A DNA stretch of 64,000 nt from Azorhizobium oxalatiphilum (GCF_014635325.1 NZ_BMCT01000003.1:480659-544658); one strand, 5' to 3'; numbered from the stretch's first letter, positions 8,675 through 17,767 are shown. Program-made: numbers and translations. The notes: generated by a model from the letters alone, not told the origin.

Positions 8675-8968
8675 TCAGCCGAACTTGAACAGCACGCCGT
8701 AGCCGCCGCGCGGATAGGTCCATTCGATGGCGCCGCTCGGCTCGGCCACGATGCGGCAGGTGCCGCATTCCACGCAGCCGTCCACCGTGACTTCCACCTG
8801 GCCTGCCTCGTTCAGCTCGTAGCAGCGGGCGGGGCACAGCGTCAGCATGTTCAGCAGCGCGGCGGGCGGCGTGGTGTGCGGCTTCACCTTGATGTGGGCG
8901 CGGCCGGCATCCACCAGATAGCGATTGTAGAAGAGCTTGTCTTCGACGCGGACCGAGGGGTCGCTCAT
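8675..8968 (-). CDS. fixX: Ferredoxin-like protein FixX
   Basis: A 97-residue ferredoxin that, with FixABC, forms the electron-bifurcating complex passing low-potential electrons towards nitrogenase. Cysteines are in [11 protein letters not shown] and GCVECGTC, as in FixX/ETF-QO ferredoxin domains. The C-terminal [15 protein letters not shown] is a hallmark of FixX. It is the last of the four fix genes, 93 bases after fixC. Confidence 0.95.
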   Translation of the reverse strand: MSDPSVRVEDKLFYNRYLVDAGRAHIKVKPHTTPPAALLNMLTLCPARCYELNEAGQVEVTVDGCVECGTCRIVAEPSGAIEWTYPRGGYGVLFKFG

Positions 8969-9061
8969 TGTCCTTCTCCTGACCTGAGGCCGGCGCGGGG
9001 CCGGCGTTGGCATTCCGGTTGCCGCATCACGCGGCGGGTGGGGTACGCAACAGGGACAGTG

Positions 9062-10369
9062 TCAGCGCCAGGCGCGGGCGAGCCGGAAGGCATCGCCGAA
9101 CAGGCCGACCCAGGACCGGGCCTCCACGAAGGCGCGCATGGACTTCCTCTCCTTCTCCGCCTTCGGTGTGCCGTCCACGCGCACGAAGCTCTGCATGGCC
9201 TTGGACACCAGCTGCGGATAGGTGAGGAAGAAGTTCTGCGAGTTGACATGCATGAGGCCGGGCATGTCCTTGTACTTCTTCAGGTCCTTCATGACGAAGC
9301 TCTCGTCCAGCATGGTCTTGTAGAGCGAGAGGTTCTTCGCGCTCATCTCGTCCTTGCGGGATTTCACCTGGAAGATGGCCTCGGCGGCGATGCGGCCCGA
9401 GGTCATGGCGAGGTTGGAGCCCTCGCGATGGATGGTGTTGTTGAGCTGCGCCGCATCACCCACCACCACCCAGCCGTCGCCATAAAGCTTCGGGATCGCC
9501 TTGTAGCCGCCCTCGGGAATGAGGTGCGCCGCATATTCCTTCACTTCCGAGTCCTCGATCAGCGGCGCGACGGAAGGATGGCTCTTGAAGCGCTCCAGCA
9601 GGCCATAGGGCGTCTCGCCGGTCTTCTGGAAGTCCGACACCAGACAGCCGATGCCCAGCGAGACGCATTCCTTGTTGGCATAGATGAAGCCCATGCCGGT
9701 CATGCCGCGCGAGATGGTGCCGGCGGCCTCGATGACCACGCCCTCGTCACCCTTCAGATTGAAGCGGGACTCAATAGCCTCGCGCGGCAGGAAGTGCATT
9801 TCCTTCACCGCCAGCGCCACATTCTCCGGCTTGGGCCGGGTGCGCAGTTCGGCGCGGGTGCCGAGCAGGCCGTTGACGCCCTCGGCCAGCACCACCACGT
9901 CGGCATGGATCAGGCCACCGGTGCGGTCGGTGCGCACGCCGATCACCTTGCCCTTGTCGTTCTGCACCAGCTCCGTCGCCGTGGTCTCGCACAGCACGGT
10001 GGCACCGGCCTCCTTCACCTTGGAGGAGAACCACTTGTCGAACTGGGCGCGGATGATGGTGTAGCGGTTGGCCCGCTCCTCGTTGAAGGCCTCCGAGCGA
10101 TAGTGCAGGCCCACATGGGAATTGTCGTCCATCATCCAGAAACGCTGTTCCACGAGGTGGCGCTCAAGGGGCGCCTCGTCGCGGAAATCGGGGATCAGCT
10201 TCTCCAGCATATCGGCATAGAGAATGGCGCCCTGCACGTTCTTGGAGCCGGAATATTCCCCGCGCTCCAGTTGCAGCACGTTGAGGCCGCGCTGGGCCAG
10301 AGTGAGGGCGGCGGCATTGCCGGCCATGCCCGCACCGACGACGATGGCGTCGAATTTTTCCTCGATCAT
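9062..10369 (-). CDS. fixC: Electron-transfer flavoprotein-quinone oxidoreductase FixC
   Basis: A 435-residue FAD protein of the FixC/ETF-QO family. The N-terminal Rossmann motif [12 protein letters not shown] and the second FAD segment [15 protein letters not shown] are intact. It accepts electrons from FixAB and delivers them to quinone, and via FixX to ferredoxin or flavodoxin, in electron bifurcation. It lies 10 bases after fixB in the fixABCX order. Start [14 protein letters not shown]. Confidence 0.96.
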   Translation of the reverse strand: MIEEKFDAIVVGAGMAGNAAALTLAQRGLNVLQLERGEYSGSKNVQGAILYADMLEKLIPDFRDEAPLERHLVEQRFWMMDDNSHVGLHYRSEAFNEERANRYTIIRAQFDKWFSSKVKEAGATVLCETTATELVQNDKGKVIGVRTDRTGGLIHADVVVLAEGVNGLLGTRAELRTRPKPENVALAVKEMHFLPREAIESRFNLKGDEGVVIEAAGTISRGMTGMGFIYANKECVSLGIGCLVSDFQKTGETPYGLLERFKSHPSVAPLIEDSEVKEYAAHLIPEGGYKAIPKLYGDGWVVVGDAAQLNNTIHREGSNLAMTSGRIAAEAIFQVKSRKDEMSAKNLSLYKTMLDESFVMKDLKKYKDMPGLMHVNSQNFFLTYPQLVSKAMQSFVRVDGTPKAEKERKSMRAFVEARSWVGLFGDAFRLARAWR

Positions 10370-10379
10370 GGCTCGGTCC

Positions 10380-11489
10380 TCAGCTGGCGATGCGGTCGCG
10401 CGAGTGGGGCGACAGGCGGGCGCGGAACGCCTCCGTCAAAGCCGGCAGCAGCCGGATGGCGTCGGTGACGATGCCCATGTGCGCGAAGTCGAAAATGGGA
10501 GCGTTCTTGTCGGTGTTGATGGCGACGATCAGGTCCGCCCCCTCCACGCCCACGCGATGCTGGATGGCCCCCGAAATGCCGGCGGCGATATAGAGCTTGG
10601 GGCGGATGGTCTTGCCGGTCTGGCCGATCTGGCGGTCGGAGGAGACCCAGCCCTTCTGCACCAGCGGGCGGGAGCAGCCGAACTCGGCGCCGATGACGCT
10701 GGCGAGCTGGCGCACCAGCTGGAAATTCTCCGGCGAGCCGAGGCCGAGGCCGCCGGCCACCACCACGTCCGCATAGGCGAGGTTGGACTTGTTGCTGTCG
10801 CGATCCGGCAGGAAGGACAGCACCTTGGTGACGATATCGTCCTCGATCATGCCCAGCGGATGGGTGATGATGCGGCCGGCGATCTTTTCCACCCGGTCCG
10901 GCATGGGCATCACGCGCGGGCGGACGGTGGCCATCTGCGGCCGGAAGTTCAGCGTGTAGATGGTGCAGAGCAGGGAGCCGCCGAAGGTGGGGCGGGTGGC
11001 GGCCAGCGAGCCGTCCGCGTCCACATCCAGCTCCGTGCAGTCGGCGGTGAGGCCGGTGAGCAGCGTGGTCGCCACCGAGCCGGCCAGATCGCGGCCGAGC
11101 GTGGTGGCGCCCAGCAGCAGGATCTCCGGCTGATAGGTGTTCACCACATCGGTGAGCGCCTTGGTGTAGGCCTCGTTGCGATAGTCCGTGAGCAGCGGAT
11201 CAGCCACCACATAGGCAAGGTCGGCACCATAGCAGAAGGCCTCAGTGGCGGCATGCTGGGTGGCCTCGCCCTCGGGGCCGATGACCACGGCGGCAAGCTC
11301 CACCTTCAGCTTGTCGGCGAGCTTGCGGCCGGCGCCCATCAGCTCCCACGACACGGGGTGGACCTGGCCGCGCTCCTGCTCGATGAACACCCAGACGTGC
11401 TTGTAGGACTTGAAGTGCTCCGGCAGCTCCTTCTTGGTGGAAGCCCGGCTGCCGCCAGACGCTGCGGGTGCTTTTGTGGGTTCGCTCAT
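10380..11489 (-). CDS. fixB: Electron-transfer flavoprotein alpha subunit FixB
   Basis: A 369-residue FixB (ETF-alpha type). The C-terminal FAD-binding region shows [39 protein letters not shown] and [11 protein letters not shown], which are ETF-alpha signatures. The longer N-terminus with a Ser/Lys-rich start ([20 protein letters not shown]) is usual for nitrogen-fixation FixB. It is paired with FixA as the bifurcating flavoprotein. Confidence 0.96.
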   Translation of the reverse strand: MSEPTKAPAASGGSRASTKKELPEHFKSYKHVWVFIEQERGQVHPVSWELMGAGRKLADKLKVELAAVVIGPEGEATQHAATEAFCYGADLAYVVADPLLTDYRNEAYTKALTDVVNTYQPEILLLGATTLGRDLAGSVATTLLTGLTADCTELDVDADGSLAATRPTFGGSLLCTIYTLNFRPQMATVRPRVMPMPDRVEKIAGRIITHPLGMIEDDIVTKVLSFLPDRDSNKSNLAYADVVVAGGLGLGSPENFQLVRQLASVIGAEFGCSRPLVQKGWVSSDRQIGQTGKTIRPKLYIAAGISGAIQHRVGVEGADLIVAINTDKNAPIFDFAHMGIVTDAIRLLPALTEAFRARLSPHSRDRIAS

Positions 11490-11511
11490 GACGTGCTCCC
11501 TCGTCTGTCCG

Positions 11512-12357
11512 TCAGTAGCCGCGCGCCAGCGTGGACAGCTCGTCCTCGAGCTTGGGCTGGCGCTTGAAAAGGTCGGCGATCAGCGCGTCGGCGGGCGCGC
11601 GCTCGGAAAAGTCCACCAGCACCGCTTTCTCGGCCCGCGCCGAGGGCGCGAACACGCGCTTCACGATGGTGGGCGAGCCGCGCAGGCCGCATTTGGAGAT
11701 GTCCTCCACGCCGGCGTCCTTCGCACTCCAGGTGACGATCTCGGCGCGCGCCGCGCGCAGGGCATCGGCCATGCCGCCACGGCGGATCTCGTTGGTGCCT
11801 TCCAGCATGGTCACGAGGCAGGGCAGGCGGGTCTGGAGGATCTGCACCCCGCCCTCCGAGCGCCGCTCGGCGGTGATGGTGCGGCCAGTGAGGTCGATCC
11901 CGGAGATCTTCGCCACATAGGTGAGTTGCAGCAGGTTCAGCCGCTTGGCGATGCCGGGGCCGACCTGCGCGGTGTCGCCGTCGATGGTCTGCTTGCCGGT
12001 GAAGACGACGTCCGGCGCGCCGAAGGTCTCGCCGATCTGGCGGATGGCGGTGGCCAGCGCATAGCTGGTGGCCAGCGTGTCGGCGCCGGCGAAGAAGCGG
12101 TCGGTGAGCAGCACGGCGCGGTCGGCGCCGAAGGTCAGCGCCTTGCGCAGGCTGTCCGCCGCCGAGGGCGGGCCCATGGTCAGCACCGTCACTTCGCCGC
12201 CGTGCTGGTCGCGCAGGGCCAGCGCGGCTTCCAGCGCGAACAGATCATACGGATTGATGATCGTGGGCACGCCCTGGCGCATGATGGTGTTGGTCACGGG
12301 ATGGACGCGGATCTGCGCCGAGTCCGGCACCTGCTTGATGCAGACGACGATATGCAT
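11512..12357 (-). CDS. fixA: Electron-transfer flavoprotein beta subunit FixA
   Basis: A 281-residue ETF-beta family protein and the first gene of fix[22 protein letters not shown] and the [12 protein letters not shown] segment are typical; [14 protein letters not shown] corresponds to the nucleotide-binding loop. The ATG chosen matches the family N-terminus; an upstream in-frame extension crosses the promoter and is rejected. A sigma-54 promoter lies about 58 bases upstream, so the operon should require RpoN and most likely NifA. Confidence 0.96.
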   Translation of the reverse strand: MHIVVCIKQVPDSAQIRVHPVTNTIMRQGVPTIINPYDLFALEAALALRDQHGGEVTVLTMGPPSAADSLRKALTFGADRAVLLTDRFFAGADTLATSYALATAIRQIGETFGAPDVVFTGKQTIDGDTAQVGPGIAKRLNLLQLTYVAKISGIDLTGRTITAERRSEGGVQILQTRLPCLVTMLEGTNEIRRGGMADALRAARAEIVTWSAKDAGVEDISKCGLRGSPTIVKRVFAPSARAEKAVLVDFSERAPADALIADLFKRQPKLEDELSTLARGY

Positions 12358-12414
12358 TGCGTTCACTCCCGAAAGTCCGTGCCCGAAAGTCGTGACGGGT
12401 CCTGAGGGAGAAAC

Positions 12415-12430
12415 AGCAAGCGCCGTACCA
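12415..12430 (-). promoter_or_regulatory. Sigma-54 promoter of fixABCX
   Basis: Reading the minus strand: TGGTACG-GCGC-TTGCT, a near-perfect match to TGGCACG-N4-TTGCW with the invariant GG and GC spaced correctly. It is 58 bases upstream of the fixA ATG. I found no perfect TGT-N10-ACA site upstream; the nearest is TGT-N10-AAA around 12605, unusually far away. Confidence 0.85.
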
Positions 12431-12616
12431 ACTGCGATCATTCATAAAATTACGTGTTACTTCAATATATTATCAAGGTTCGTGCCGATCTGTTCCGGCC
12501 AGCGCGACAGCCGCGTCGGGATAGGGCGTCGGGAATGCGACAGGGCCTTGGTGAGACCGGACGCGAATGTGCGGAATGCGTGTTGCCCGACGGTGGGGAT
12601 GGCATGTCGCACACAT

Positions 12617-12651
12617 GAAAAAGGCGGCGGGGCCTCATGTGCCGCGCCGCC
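12617..12651 (-). terminator. Rho-independent terminator after nifW
   Basis: On the minus strand a GC stem (GGCGGCG pairing with CGCCGCC, plus an inner GGC/GCC) is followed by TTTTT. It starts 23 bases after the nifW stop and separates nifW from the fixA promoter, so fixABCX is transcribed on its own. Confidence 0.8.
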
Positions 12652-12673
12652 CTTCGTGGAGAGACTGCCTGCC

Positions 12674-13009
12674 TCACTCCAGCGGGGTAAGGGAGATGAG
12701 CGTGCGCGGCTTGGGCGGCGCGACCGCGTCCTTCAGCACCTTGAACACCCGCTCCTCCAGCGGCGAGGAGGCGAGGAAATCCGCATAGGCCTGCGCCAGC
12801 ACGCTGCTGCAGCGTTGCCTGACGGCCTCTTCCGGCTGGCCGGAAAAGTCCTCGCTGGCCAGATACTGGCCCATGCGCCGCAGGATGTGCAGGCGCATGA
12901 CATTGACCACTTTGGGATCATAATCGACGCCAAGCAATGTGAAGAAGGTCTCGGCGCTGTCCGCGCGGCTGAGCTCCGCGAGGATGCCGGGGGAGGAAGG
13001 GGTGCTCAT
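12674..13009 (-). CDS. nifW: Nitrogenase-stabilising/protective protein NifW
   Basis: A 111-residue NifW. The conserved core is present: AETFFTLLGVDYDPKVVNVMRLHILRRMGQYL. NifW interacts with the MoFe protein and is thought to help its maturation or protect it from oxygen. Two ATGs are adjacent; the second gives better spacing from GGAG and is used here (the other start would be 13012). It lies 40 bases after the irr-like gene in what looks like a nifQ-irr-nifW operon. Confidence 0.92.
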   Translation of the reverse strand: MSTPSSPGILAELSRADSAETFFTLLGVDYDPKVVNVMRLHILRRMGQYLASEDFSGQPEEAVRQRCSSVLAQAYADFLASSPLEERVFKVLKDAVAPPKPRTLISLTPLE

Positions 13010-13048
13010 CATGGCCTCCGGTCGGTTGGTTGCTGTCCTGCGATCCGA

Positions 13049-13561
13049 TCAGCGGCGCACGCGCCCGGTCGGCGTCCGGCGCAGCCGCACCACCACGTCC
13101 ACGCCTTCCACGCTTGCGTCGTCGGGGATCTGCGGCAGCTGCGCGATATGCACATCATCGGGCGCGATGTCGTGCAGCGCCTGCTCGCTCTCGATGAAGA
13201 AGTGATGGTGGTGGCTGGTGTTGGTGTCGAAGAAGGAGATGGTCGAGGTAATGGTGATCCGCCGCAGCAGACCGGCCTCGGTGAAGTTGTTGAGCGTGTT
13301 GTAAACGGTGGCCAGCGACATGGGGATGCGGGCCTGCATGGCCTCGTCATGCAGCGAGGCGGCGGTCACATGCCGGTGCCCCTTGGCGAACAGGAGGCGC
13401 GCCAGCACCACCCGCTGGCGGGTGGGGCGCAGCCGGTGCCGGCGCAGCATGGCGCAGCAGTCCAGCCAGGGCGTGTCGTCCTGTTTCAGCCGCCGCCACA
13501 CGAGGCGCAGCTCCTGCTCCATGTCGAGGCCGGCCTGTTCGGGAGAAAGGGGAGCGTGCAT
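13049..13561 (-). CDS. irr: Irr-type Fur-family iron-response regulator
   Basis: A 170-residue Fur superfamily regulator closest to Irr, the haem-responsive iron regulator of Alphaproteobacteria. The DNA-binding half shows LRPTRQRVVLARLLFAKGHRHVTAASL and SLATVYNTLNNFTEAGLL. The HHHHFF segment matches the histidine-rich haem-binding motif of Irr. The N-terminal GCPWHD haem motif of Bradyrhizobium Irr is not present, only TPWLDC in that position. Placement between nifQ and nifW suggests a dedicated link between haem/iron status and nitrogenase maturation. It could be a second Irr paralogue. Confidence 0.82.
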   Translation of the reverse strand: MHAPLSPEQAGLDMEQELRLVWRRLKQDDTPWLDCCAMLRRHRLRPTRQRVVLARLLFAKGHRHVTAASLHDEAMQARIPMSLATVYNTLNNFTEAGLLRRITITSTISFFDTNTSHHHHFFIESEQALHDIAPDDVHIAQLPQIPDDASVEGVDVVVRLRRTPTGRVRR

Positions 13562-13579
13562 GGTGTCATCCGCCGCAGA

Positions 13580-14293
13580 TCAGGAAGGGGAAAGGGATGG
13601 GGTCGCGCGCTCCAGCGCGCGGCGCCGCTCGGCCATGCGGCTTTCGCCGCTCTCGTCGCCGAAGCAGAGATCGAAATCCGCGCATTGGGTGCAGACCGGC
13701 GTGGAGCACATGACGAAGCCGTCGTCCTCGCACAGCGCCCGGTAGAGGAAGCGCTTCCAGCGCATGTTGTTGATGTTGGTCTTGGCCAGCGGCGTGAAAT
13801 GACGGCCCATCAGGCGGGTCAGCTCGGCGCGTTGCCTGAGGCCGAGATCCTCCCACAGATGGTTCGGCTCCATGGCCCGCCGGGCCACCATGCCGGCCAG
13901 CCAGACGCCGGTCTCGCCGGTGGGCGCGCGGCGCGAGAGGAGGAGATCCCGCACCATGGCGGCCTCGTCATCCTCCGGCCCGGCGGCCGTGTGCCAGCGG
14001 GGGCCGAGGTTGCCCGCCAGAGGAAAATGGCGGTGCAGGAGAGCGGCCAGCGCCGGGACTGAAAGGCCGGCATGGCGCGCCACGCTGCCGCCCTCGGAGG
14101 CGGCGAGCGCCAGGATGGAGGCGAGCACGTGGCGGTCGAATTGGGTGTCGTCGCCGATGAGGGCGGTGATGGGATCGCAGCCGGTGAGACGGCGATAGAT
14201 GGCGGCGGCGTCCGTTTCCCCGCGCGTTGCGCGTGCCGCCGGCAGGGGGCCGTTCGGCTGGAGGAAAAGGGGAAACACGCCAGGGATGCTCAC
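13580..14293 (-). CDS. nifQ: Nitrogen-fixation protein NifQ
   Basis: A 237-residue NifQ, the molybdenum carrier that supplies Mo to NifEN/NifH for FeMo-cofactor. The C-terminal Cys motif C-x4-C-x2-C-x5-C (CSTPVCTQCADFDLC) that binds the [Mo-3Fe-4S] cluster is complete. WKRFLYRALCEDDGF is also typical. The start is taken as GTG (SIPGVFPLF follows), six bases after GGAG; a TTG four codons upstream is the alternative. It follows nifH by about 200 bases on the same strand. Confidence 0.9.
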   Translation of the reverse strand: MSIPGVFPLFLQPNGPLPAARATRGETDAAAIYRRLTGCDPITALIGDDTQFDRHVLASILALAASEGGSVARHAGLSVPALAALLHRHFPLAGNLGPRWHTAAGPEDDEAAMVRDLLLSRRAPTGETGVWLAGMVARRAMEPNHLWEDLGLRQRAELTRLMGRHFTPLAKTNINNMRWKRFLYRALCEDDGFVMCSTPVCTQCADFDLCFGDESGESRMAERRRALERATPSLSPS

Positions 14294-14452
14294 GCCAGTC
14301 TCCAACTGCTGTCCGGGGGAATGTCCGCGCCGCGCGCGATCCGCCCGCCGAAACCGTGGCAGATGCTCCTCGCTTGTCTGGGCCGCTCCCTGATGGCCGG
14401 TTCTGTGCGCGTCCGGCTGTGCGCTGTTGCCCGGCCGGGAGGGCCGGGAGGT

Positions 14453-14477
14453 GCGCCGGGCCGTTGTGGCCCGGCGC
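14453..14477 (-). terminator. Strong hairpin downstream of nifH
   Basis: GCGCCGGGCC and GGCCCGGCGC form a perfect 10-bp stem around a five-base loop, 17 bases after the nifH stop. No T-run follows on the minus strand, so it may be an mRNA-stabilising or attenuating stem rather than a full terminator; nifQ further on could be reached by read-through. Confidence 0.55.
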
Positions 14478-14494
14478 GTTCGTTGAGCGGCCGA

Positions 14495-15457
<963 letters not shown>

Positions 15458-15531
15458 TTACGGGAAGGAGCACATCGCTCGTCGTCGCGTCTGCGTGCGC
15501 CCAGCCCTCACTCGCCGTGCTGAATAACCTC

Positions 15532-15547
15532 AGCAACGAGCGTGCCA
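15532..15547 (-). promoter_or_regulatory. Sigma-54 promoter of nifH
   Basis: Minus strand TGGCACG-CTCG-TTGCT, an exact match to the TGGCACG-N4-TTGCW consensus, about 150 bases upstream of the nifH ATG. Confidence 0.95.
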
Positions 15548-15616
15548 GCCGGATTATTTCTTGTAATGGTTTGAAAATGCAGCCGGTTTTTGCAGGCGGC
15601 CGGACCCTTCATCGGG

Positions 15617-15632
15617 TGTCTCGAACCTGACA
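15617..15632. promoter_or_regulatory. NifA upstream activator site (proximal to nifH)
   Basis: TGT-CTCGAACCTG-ACA, a perfect TGT-N10-ACA NifA site. Its centre is about 80 bases upstream of the nifH -24 element, the normal distance for activation by looping. Confidence 0.9.
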
Positions 15633-15645
15633 GACAGTCGCAGCC

Positions 15646-15661
15646 TGTATGAAAGGAAACA
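15646..15661. promoter_or_regulatory. NifA upstream activator site (proximal to the plus-strand operon)
   Basis: TGT-ATGAAAGGAA-ACA, a second perfect NifA site 13 bases from the first. Its centre is about 78 bases from the plus-strand -24 element, mirroring the arrangement for nifH. Confidence 0.9.
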
Positions 15662-15729
15662 TGCTGCGGCGTGCGCGGCTGCCCGCTGCGCGCCTTTCTG
15701 CGGGCGCTCGCGGGCCTCATGCGCGCGGG

Positions 15730-15745
15730 CGGAACGGATTTTGCA
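15730..15745 (+). promoter_or_regulatory. Sigma-54 promoter of the receiver/nitrogenase-associated operon
   Basis: CGGAACG-GATT-TTGCA keeps the invariant GG and GC at correct spacing, a full TTGCA -12 box and five of seven -24 bases. It lies 58 bases before the ATG of the receiver-like gene. Confidence 0.75.
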
Positions 15746-15802
15746 GCGGCTCAATGGGGAACCCCGGACTGGTCCGGGCTGCCCCATCCCAGCGAGGCCG
15801 CC

Positions 15803-16237
15803 ATGCAGATTGGTGTCGAGACGTCGAAGGCCGTGGACCAGCGGCGCGTATTCGTGGTGGACGAGGATGAGATCACCCGCGCTGCCCTGCAGTTCATGCT
15901 GCATGACGAGATCGAGGCGCACGAACTGGCGACCCTCGAAGAAGCCTTCGAGAAGGGCGGCGACTGGCTGAAGCCGGATGTGCTGATGCTGGGCGTCTCC
16001 TTCATCGCCGCGCGCGGGCCGGGGATCGTGGCCGAGATCAACGCCGCCTTTCCGGGCGTGCGCATCCTCATCGTGTGCAGCAAGGCGGAGGAAGCGATCG
16101 CGGTGGAGGGGCTCAAGGCCGGAGCCCATGGCGCGGTGGTGAAGCCGCTGACCCTGGAGGCGGTGCGCAAGAAGGTGGACACCATCCTCGGTCGCGGTGG
16201 CGCAGCCCCGCTGATCCAGCTCGGCATGCTGGGCTGA
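15803..16237 (+). CDS. Degenerate response-regulator receiver protein (nif-associated)
   Basis: A 144-residue single receiver (CheY-like) domain. The acidic pocket (VVDEDE, residues 18-23), the Ser93 switch position and KP (Lys114-Pro115) are in place. The expected phospho-aspartate is glycine (about Gly64 in DVLMLGVS). It therefore cannot be phosphorylated in the normal way and may act as a constitutive or ligand-sensing pseudo-receiver. There is no output domain. It is first in an operon with an ArsC-like nitrogenase-associated protein and a rhodanese, under an apparent NifA/sigma-54 promoter divergent from nifH. Confidence 0.8.
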   Translation: MQIGVETSKAVDQRRVFVVDEDEITRAALQFMLHDEIEAHELATLEEAFEKGGDWLKPDVLMLGVSFIAARGPGIVAEINAAFPGVRILIVCSKAEEAIAVEGLKAGAHGAVVKPLTLEAVRKKVDTILGRGGAAPLIQLGMLG

Positions 16238-16242
16238 ACGCC

Positions 16243-16692
16243 ATGGCCAAGGTGGTGTTCTATGAGAAGCCGGGGTGTGGCACCAACGCCCGCCAGAAGC
16301 GCCTGCTTGAGGCGGCTGGCCACGCGGTCGAGGCGCGCAGCCTGCTGACCGAGCCGTGGACGGTGGAGCGGCTGGAAGCGTTCTTCCGGGGCCTGCCGGT
16401 GCCGTCCTGGTTCAATCCGGCAGCGCCCGGCATCAAGTCGGGCGCTGTTGATCCCAGGACGTTCAGCGGGCCGCAGGCGCTGGCGCTCATGGTGGAGGAG
16501 CCGCTCTTCATCCGCCGGCCGCTGATCGAGGTGGAAGGCGCGCGCTGCGCCGGCTTCGACGGGCCGCTGGTGCAGGGGCTTGTTGGTCACAGCCTCACCG
16601 GCCAGACGGCCGAGCTGCCGCAGGGCTGCAGCCACCGGCATGCGCCGTGCCCGGCCCCCGCTGCCGTGCTGGCCGGGGAGGTGACGTCATGA
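16243..16692 (+). CDS. Nitrogenase-associated ArsC/Spx-like protein
   Basis: A 149-residue thioredoxin-fold protein of the ArsC/Spx superfamily. MAKVVFYEKPGCGTNARQKRLLEAAGH carries a single redox cysteine (Cys12) in P-G-C-G-T-N, as in the nitrogenase-associated (NifO-like) branch rather than true arsenate reductases. The C-terminus is Cys/His-rich (GCSHRHAPCPAP). It starts five bases after the receiver gene and its stop overlaps the next start (ATGA), so all three genes form one transcript. The function in nitrogen fixation is not established; NifO has been linked to molybdenum routing and nitrate effects. Confidence 0.85.
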   Translation: MAKVVFYEKPGCGTNARQKRLLEAAGHAVEARSLLTEPWTVERLEAFFRGLPVPSWFNPAAPGIKSGAVDPRTFSGPQALALMVEEPLFIRRPLIEVEGARCAGFDGPLVQGLVGHSLTGQTAELPQGCSHRHAPCPAPAAVLAGEVTS

Positions 16693-17018
16693 GAGTGCGC
16701 TTTCCCTTCCGGCGCATCGGGGTGCCTGAGGCGCAGGATCTGCTGGAGCGGGGCGAACTCGCCGTCTTCGACACGCGGGACATGGGCGCTTATGCGGCTG
16801 GTCATCTGGCGGGCGCGGCGCGCCTGTCCACCGGCACGCTCTCCGCCGCCGTGGCCGAGACCCCCAAGGACCGGCCGGTGCTGATCTATTGCTATCATGG
16901 CAATGCGAGCCAGGATTATGCGCAGATCTTCTCCGACTTCGGCTTTCTGGAGGTCTACAGCCTGGACGGCGGCTTCGAGGCGTGGCGCGCCGGAGCCGGA
17001 TCGGCTCCCACACTTTGA
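16689..17018 (+). CDS. Single-domain rhodanese (GlpE-like sulfurtransferase)
   Basis: A 109-residue rhodanese with the active-site loop CYHGNAS (Cys68), the same loop type as GlpE. AVFDTRDMGAYAAGHLAGAARL is the usual N-terminal signature. It would transfer sulfane sulfur. Its location as the third gene of a nif-regulated operon suggests a role in iron-sulfur cluster or cofactor sulfur supply; that is inference. It converges on grxD with only nine bases between the stops. Confidence 0.88.
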   Translation: MRVRFPFRRIGVPEAQDLLERGELAVFDTRDMGAYAAGHLAGAARLSTGTLSAAVAETPKDRPVLIYCYHGNASQDYAQIFSDFGFLEVYSLDGGFEAWRAGAGSAPTL

Positions 17019-17027
17019 AGGCGCGTT

Positions 17028-17357
17028 TCAGGCAGCCTTGAGGGCGATGCCCTTCTCGGCCAGCAAGGCGGAAAGCTCGCCGCTCTGCGCCATCTCCCGC
17101 ACGATGTCGCAGCCGCCGATGAATTCGCCTTTCACGAACACCTGCGGGATGGTCGGCCAGTTGCTGAATTCCTTGATGCCTTCGCGGATGAAGGGATCCT
17201 CCAGCACGTCGAGGCTGGCGTAGGGCACGCCAAGGGCATTGAAGGTCTGCACCACCGCGCCGGAAAAGCCGCAGCGCGGCATGGCCGGGGTGCCCTTCAT
17301 GAAGAGCATGACGTCGTTCTGGGTAATGAGGCTGGTGATGCGCTCTGCGGTGGACAT
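17028..17357 (-). CDS. grxD: Monothiol glutaredoxin Grx4/GrxD
   Basis: A 109-residue monothiol glutaredoxin with the CGFS active site (Cys29), MLFMKGTPAMPRCGFSG and WPTIPQVFVKGEFIGGCDI. CGFS glutaredoxins bind and carry [2Fe-2S] clusters, commonly as heterodimers with BolA. It lies 26 bases after bolA on the same strand, so the pair is one transcript driven by a sigma-54 promoter. Most Alphaproteobacteria have a housekeeping copy elsewhere; this may be a nitrogen-fixation-specific set. Confidence 0.95.
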   Translation of the reverse strand: MSTAERITSLITQNDVMLFMKGTPAMPRCGFSGAVVQTFNALGVPYASLDVLEDPFIREGIKEFSNWPTIPQVFVKGEFIGGCDIVREMAQSGELSALLAEKGIALKAA

Positions 17358-17383
17358 GGGGTCTTCCTTCTCGGGTCGTGATA

Positions 17384-17632
17384 TCAGGCGGGGAGTGGGG
17401 CAGGCGGAACCAGGGTTTCGAGGGCGAGCGCGTGCAACTCCCCGCCCATGCGGCCCTTCAGGGCGTCGTAGACCATCTGGTGCTGGCGCACGCGGCTGAG
17501 GCCGCGAAACTGCTCTGCGGTGATGCGGGCGGCGAAATGATCGCCGTCACCGGCCAGATCCACGATCACCACATGCCCGCCGGGAAAGGCTTCCCGGATG
17601 AGGCGCTCGATTTCCGTACCGTCCATGGCCAT
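17384..17632 (-). CDS. bolA: BolA-family protein
   Basis: An 82-residue BolA-like protein with the class II KH-type core: VVIVDLAGDGDHFAARITAEQFRGLSRVRQHQMVYDAL. The conserved histidine (RQHQMVY) is the expected cluster ligand with glutaredoxin. The start MAMDGTEIERL is seven bases after GGGAG. The pairing with a CGFS glutaredoxin and a NifA/sigma-54 promoter points to iron-sulfur trafficking during nitrogenase assembly. Confidence 0.92.
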   Translation of the reverse strand: MAMDGTEIERLIREAFPGGHVVIVDLAGDGDHFAARITAEQFRGLSRVRQHQMVYDALKGRMGGELHALALETLVPPAPLPA

Positions 17633-17663
17633 GGGGGTTGCTCCCGCTGTTCCGCATGCTCCT

Positions 17664-17679
17664 TGCAAGCGGCGAACCA
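17664..17679 (-). promoter_or_regulatory. Sigma-54 promoter of bolA-grxD
   Basis: Minus strand TGGTTCG-CCGC-TTGCA, with GG and GC invariants and a full -12 box, 32 bases upstream of the bolA start. Confidence 0.85.
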
Positions 17680-17751
17680 GCCGGCTTGAGCCCGCGCGGC
17701 CCTTGTGCGGGCAGGGGCGGCGTCGGTTTGGCTGCGGGCGGTTCTGTCGGG

Positions 17752-17767
17752 TGTCGCACATGCGACA
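17752..17767. promoter_or_regulatory. Shared palindromic NifA site
   Basis: TGTCGCACATGCGACA is TGT-N10-ACA and also a complete 7-2-7 palindrome. It sits about 82 bases from the bolA -24 element and 76 bases from the -24 element of the DUF59 gene, so one NifA site probably serves both directions. Confidence 0.9.

Noticed and set aside
8876..12405. Long plus-strand frames opposite fixABCX
   Set aside because: All are shadows of the four fix genes, which carry clear family motifs on the minus strand.
12581..12620. TGT-containing stretch as a NifA site for fixA
   Set aside because: The second half-site is AAA or TGG instead of ACA, and the position is about 180 bases from the promoter and inside a terminator.
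15756..15790. TGGTCCGGGCTGCCCC as a sigma-54 promoter for the receiver gene
   Set aside because: The GG-GC spacing is two bases too short; the element at 15730-15745 has correct spacing.
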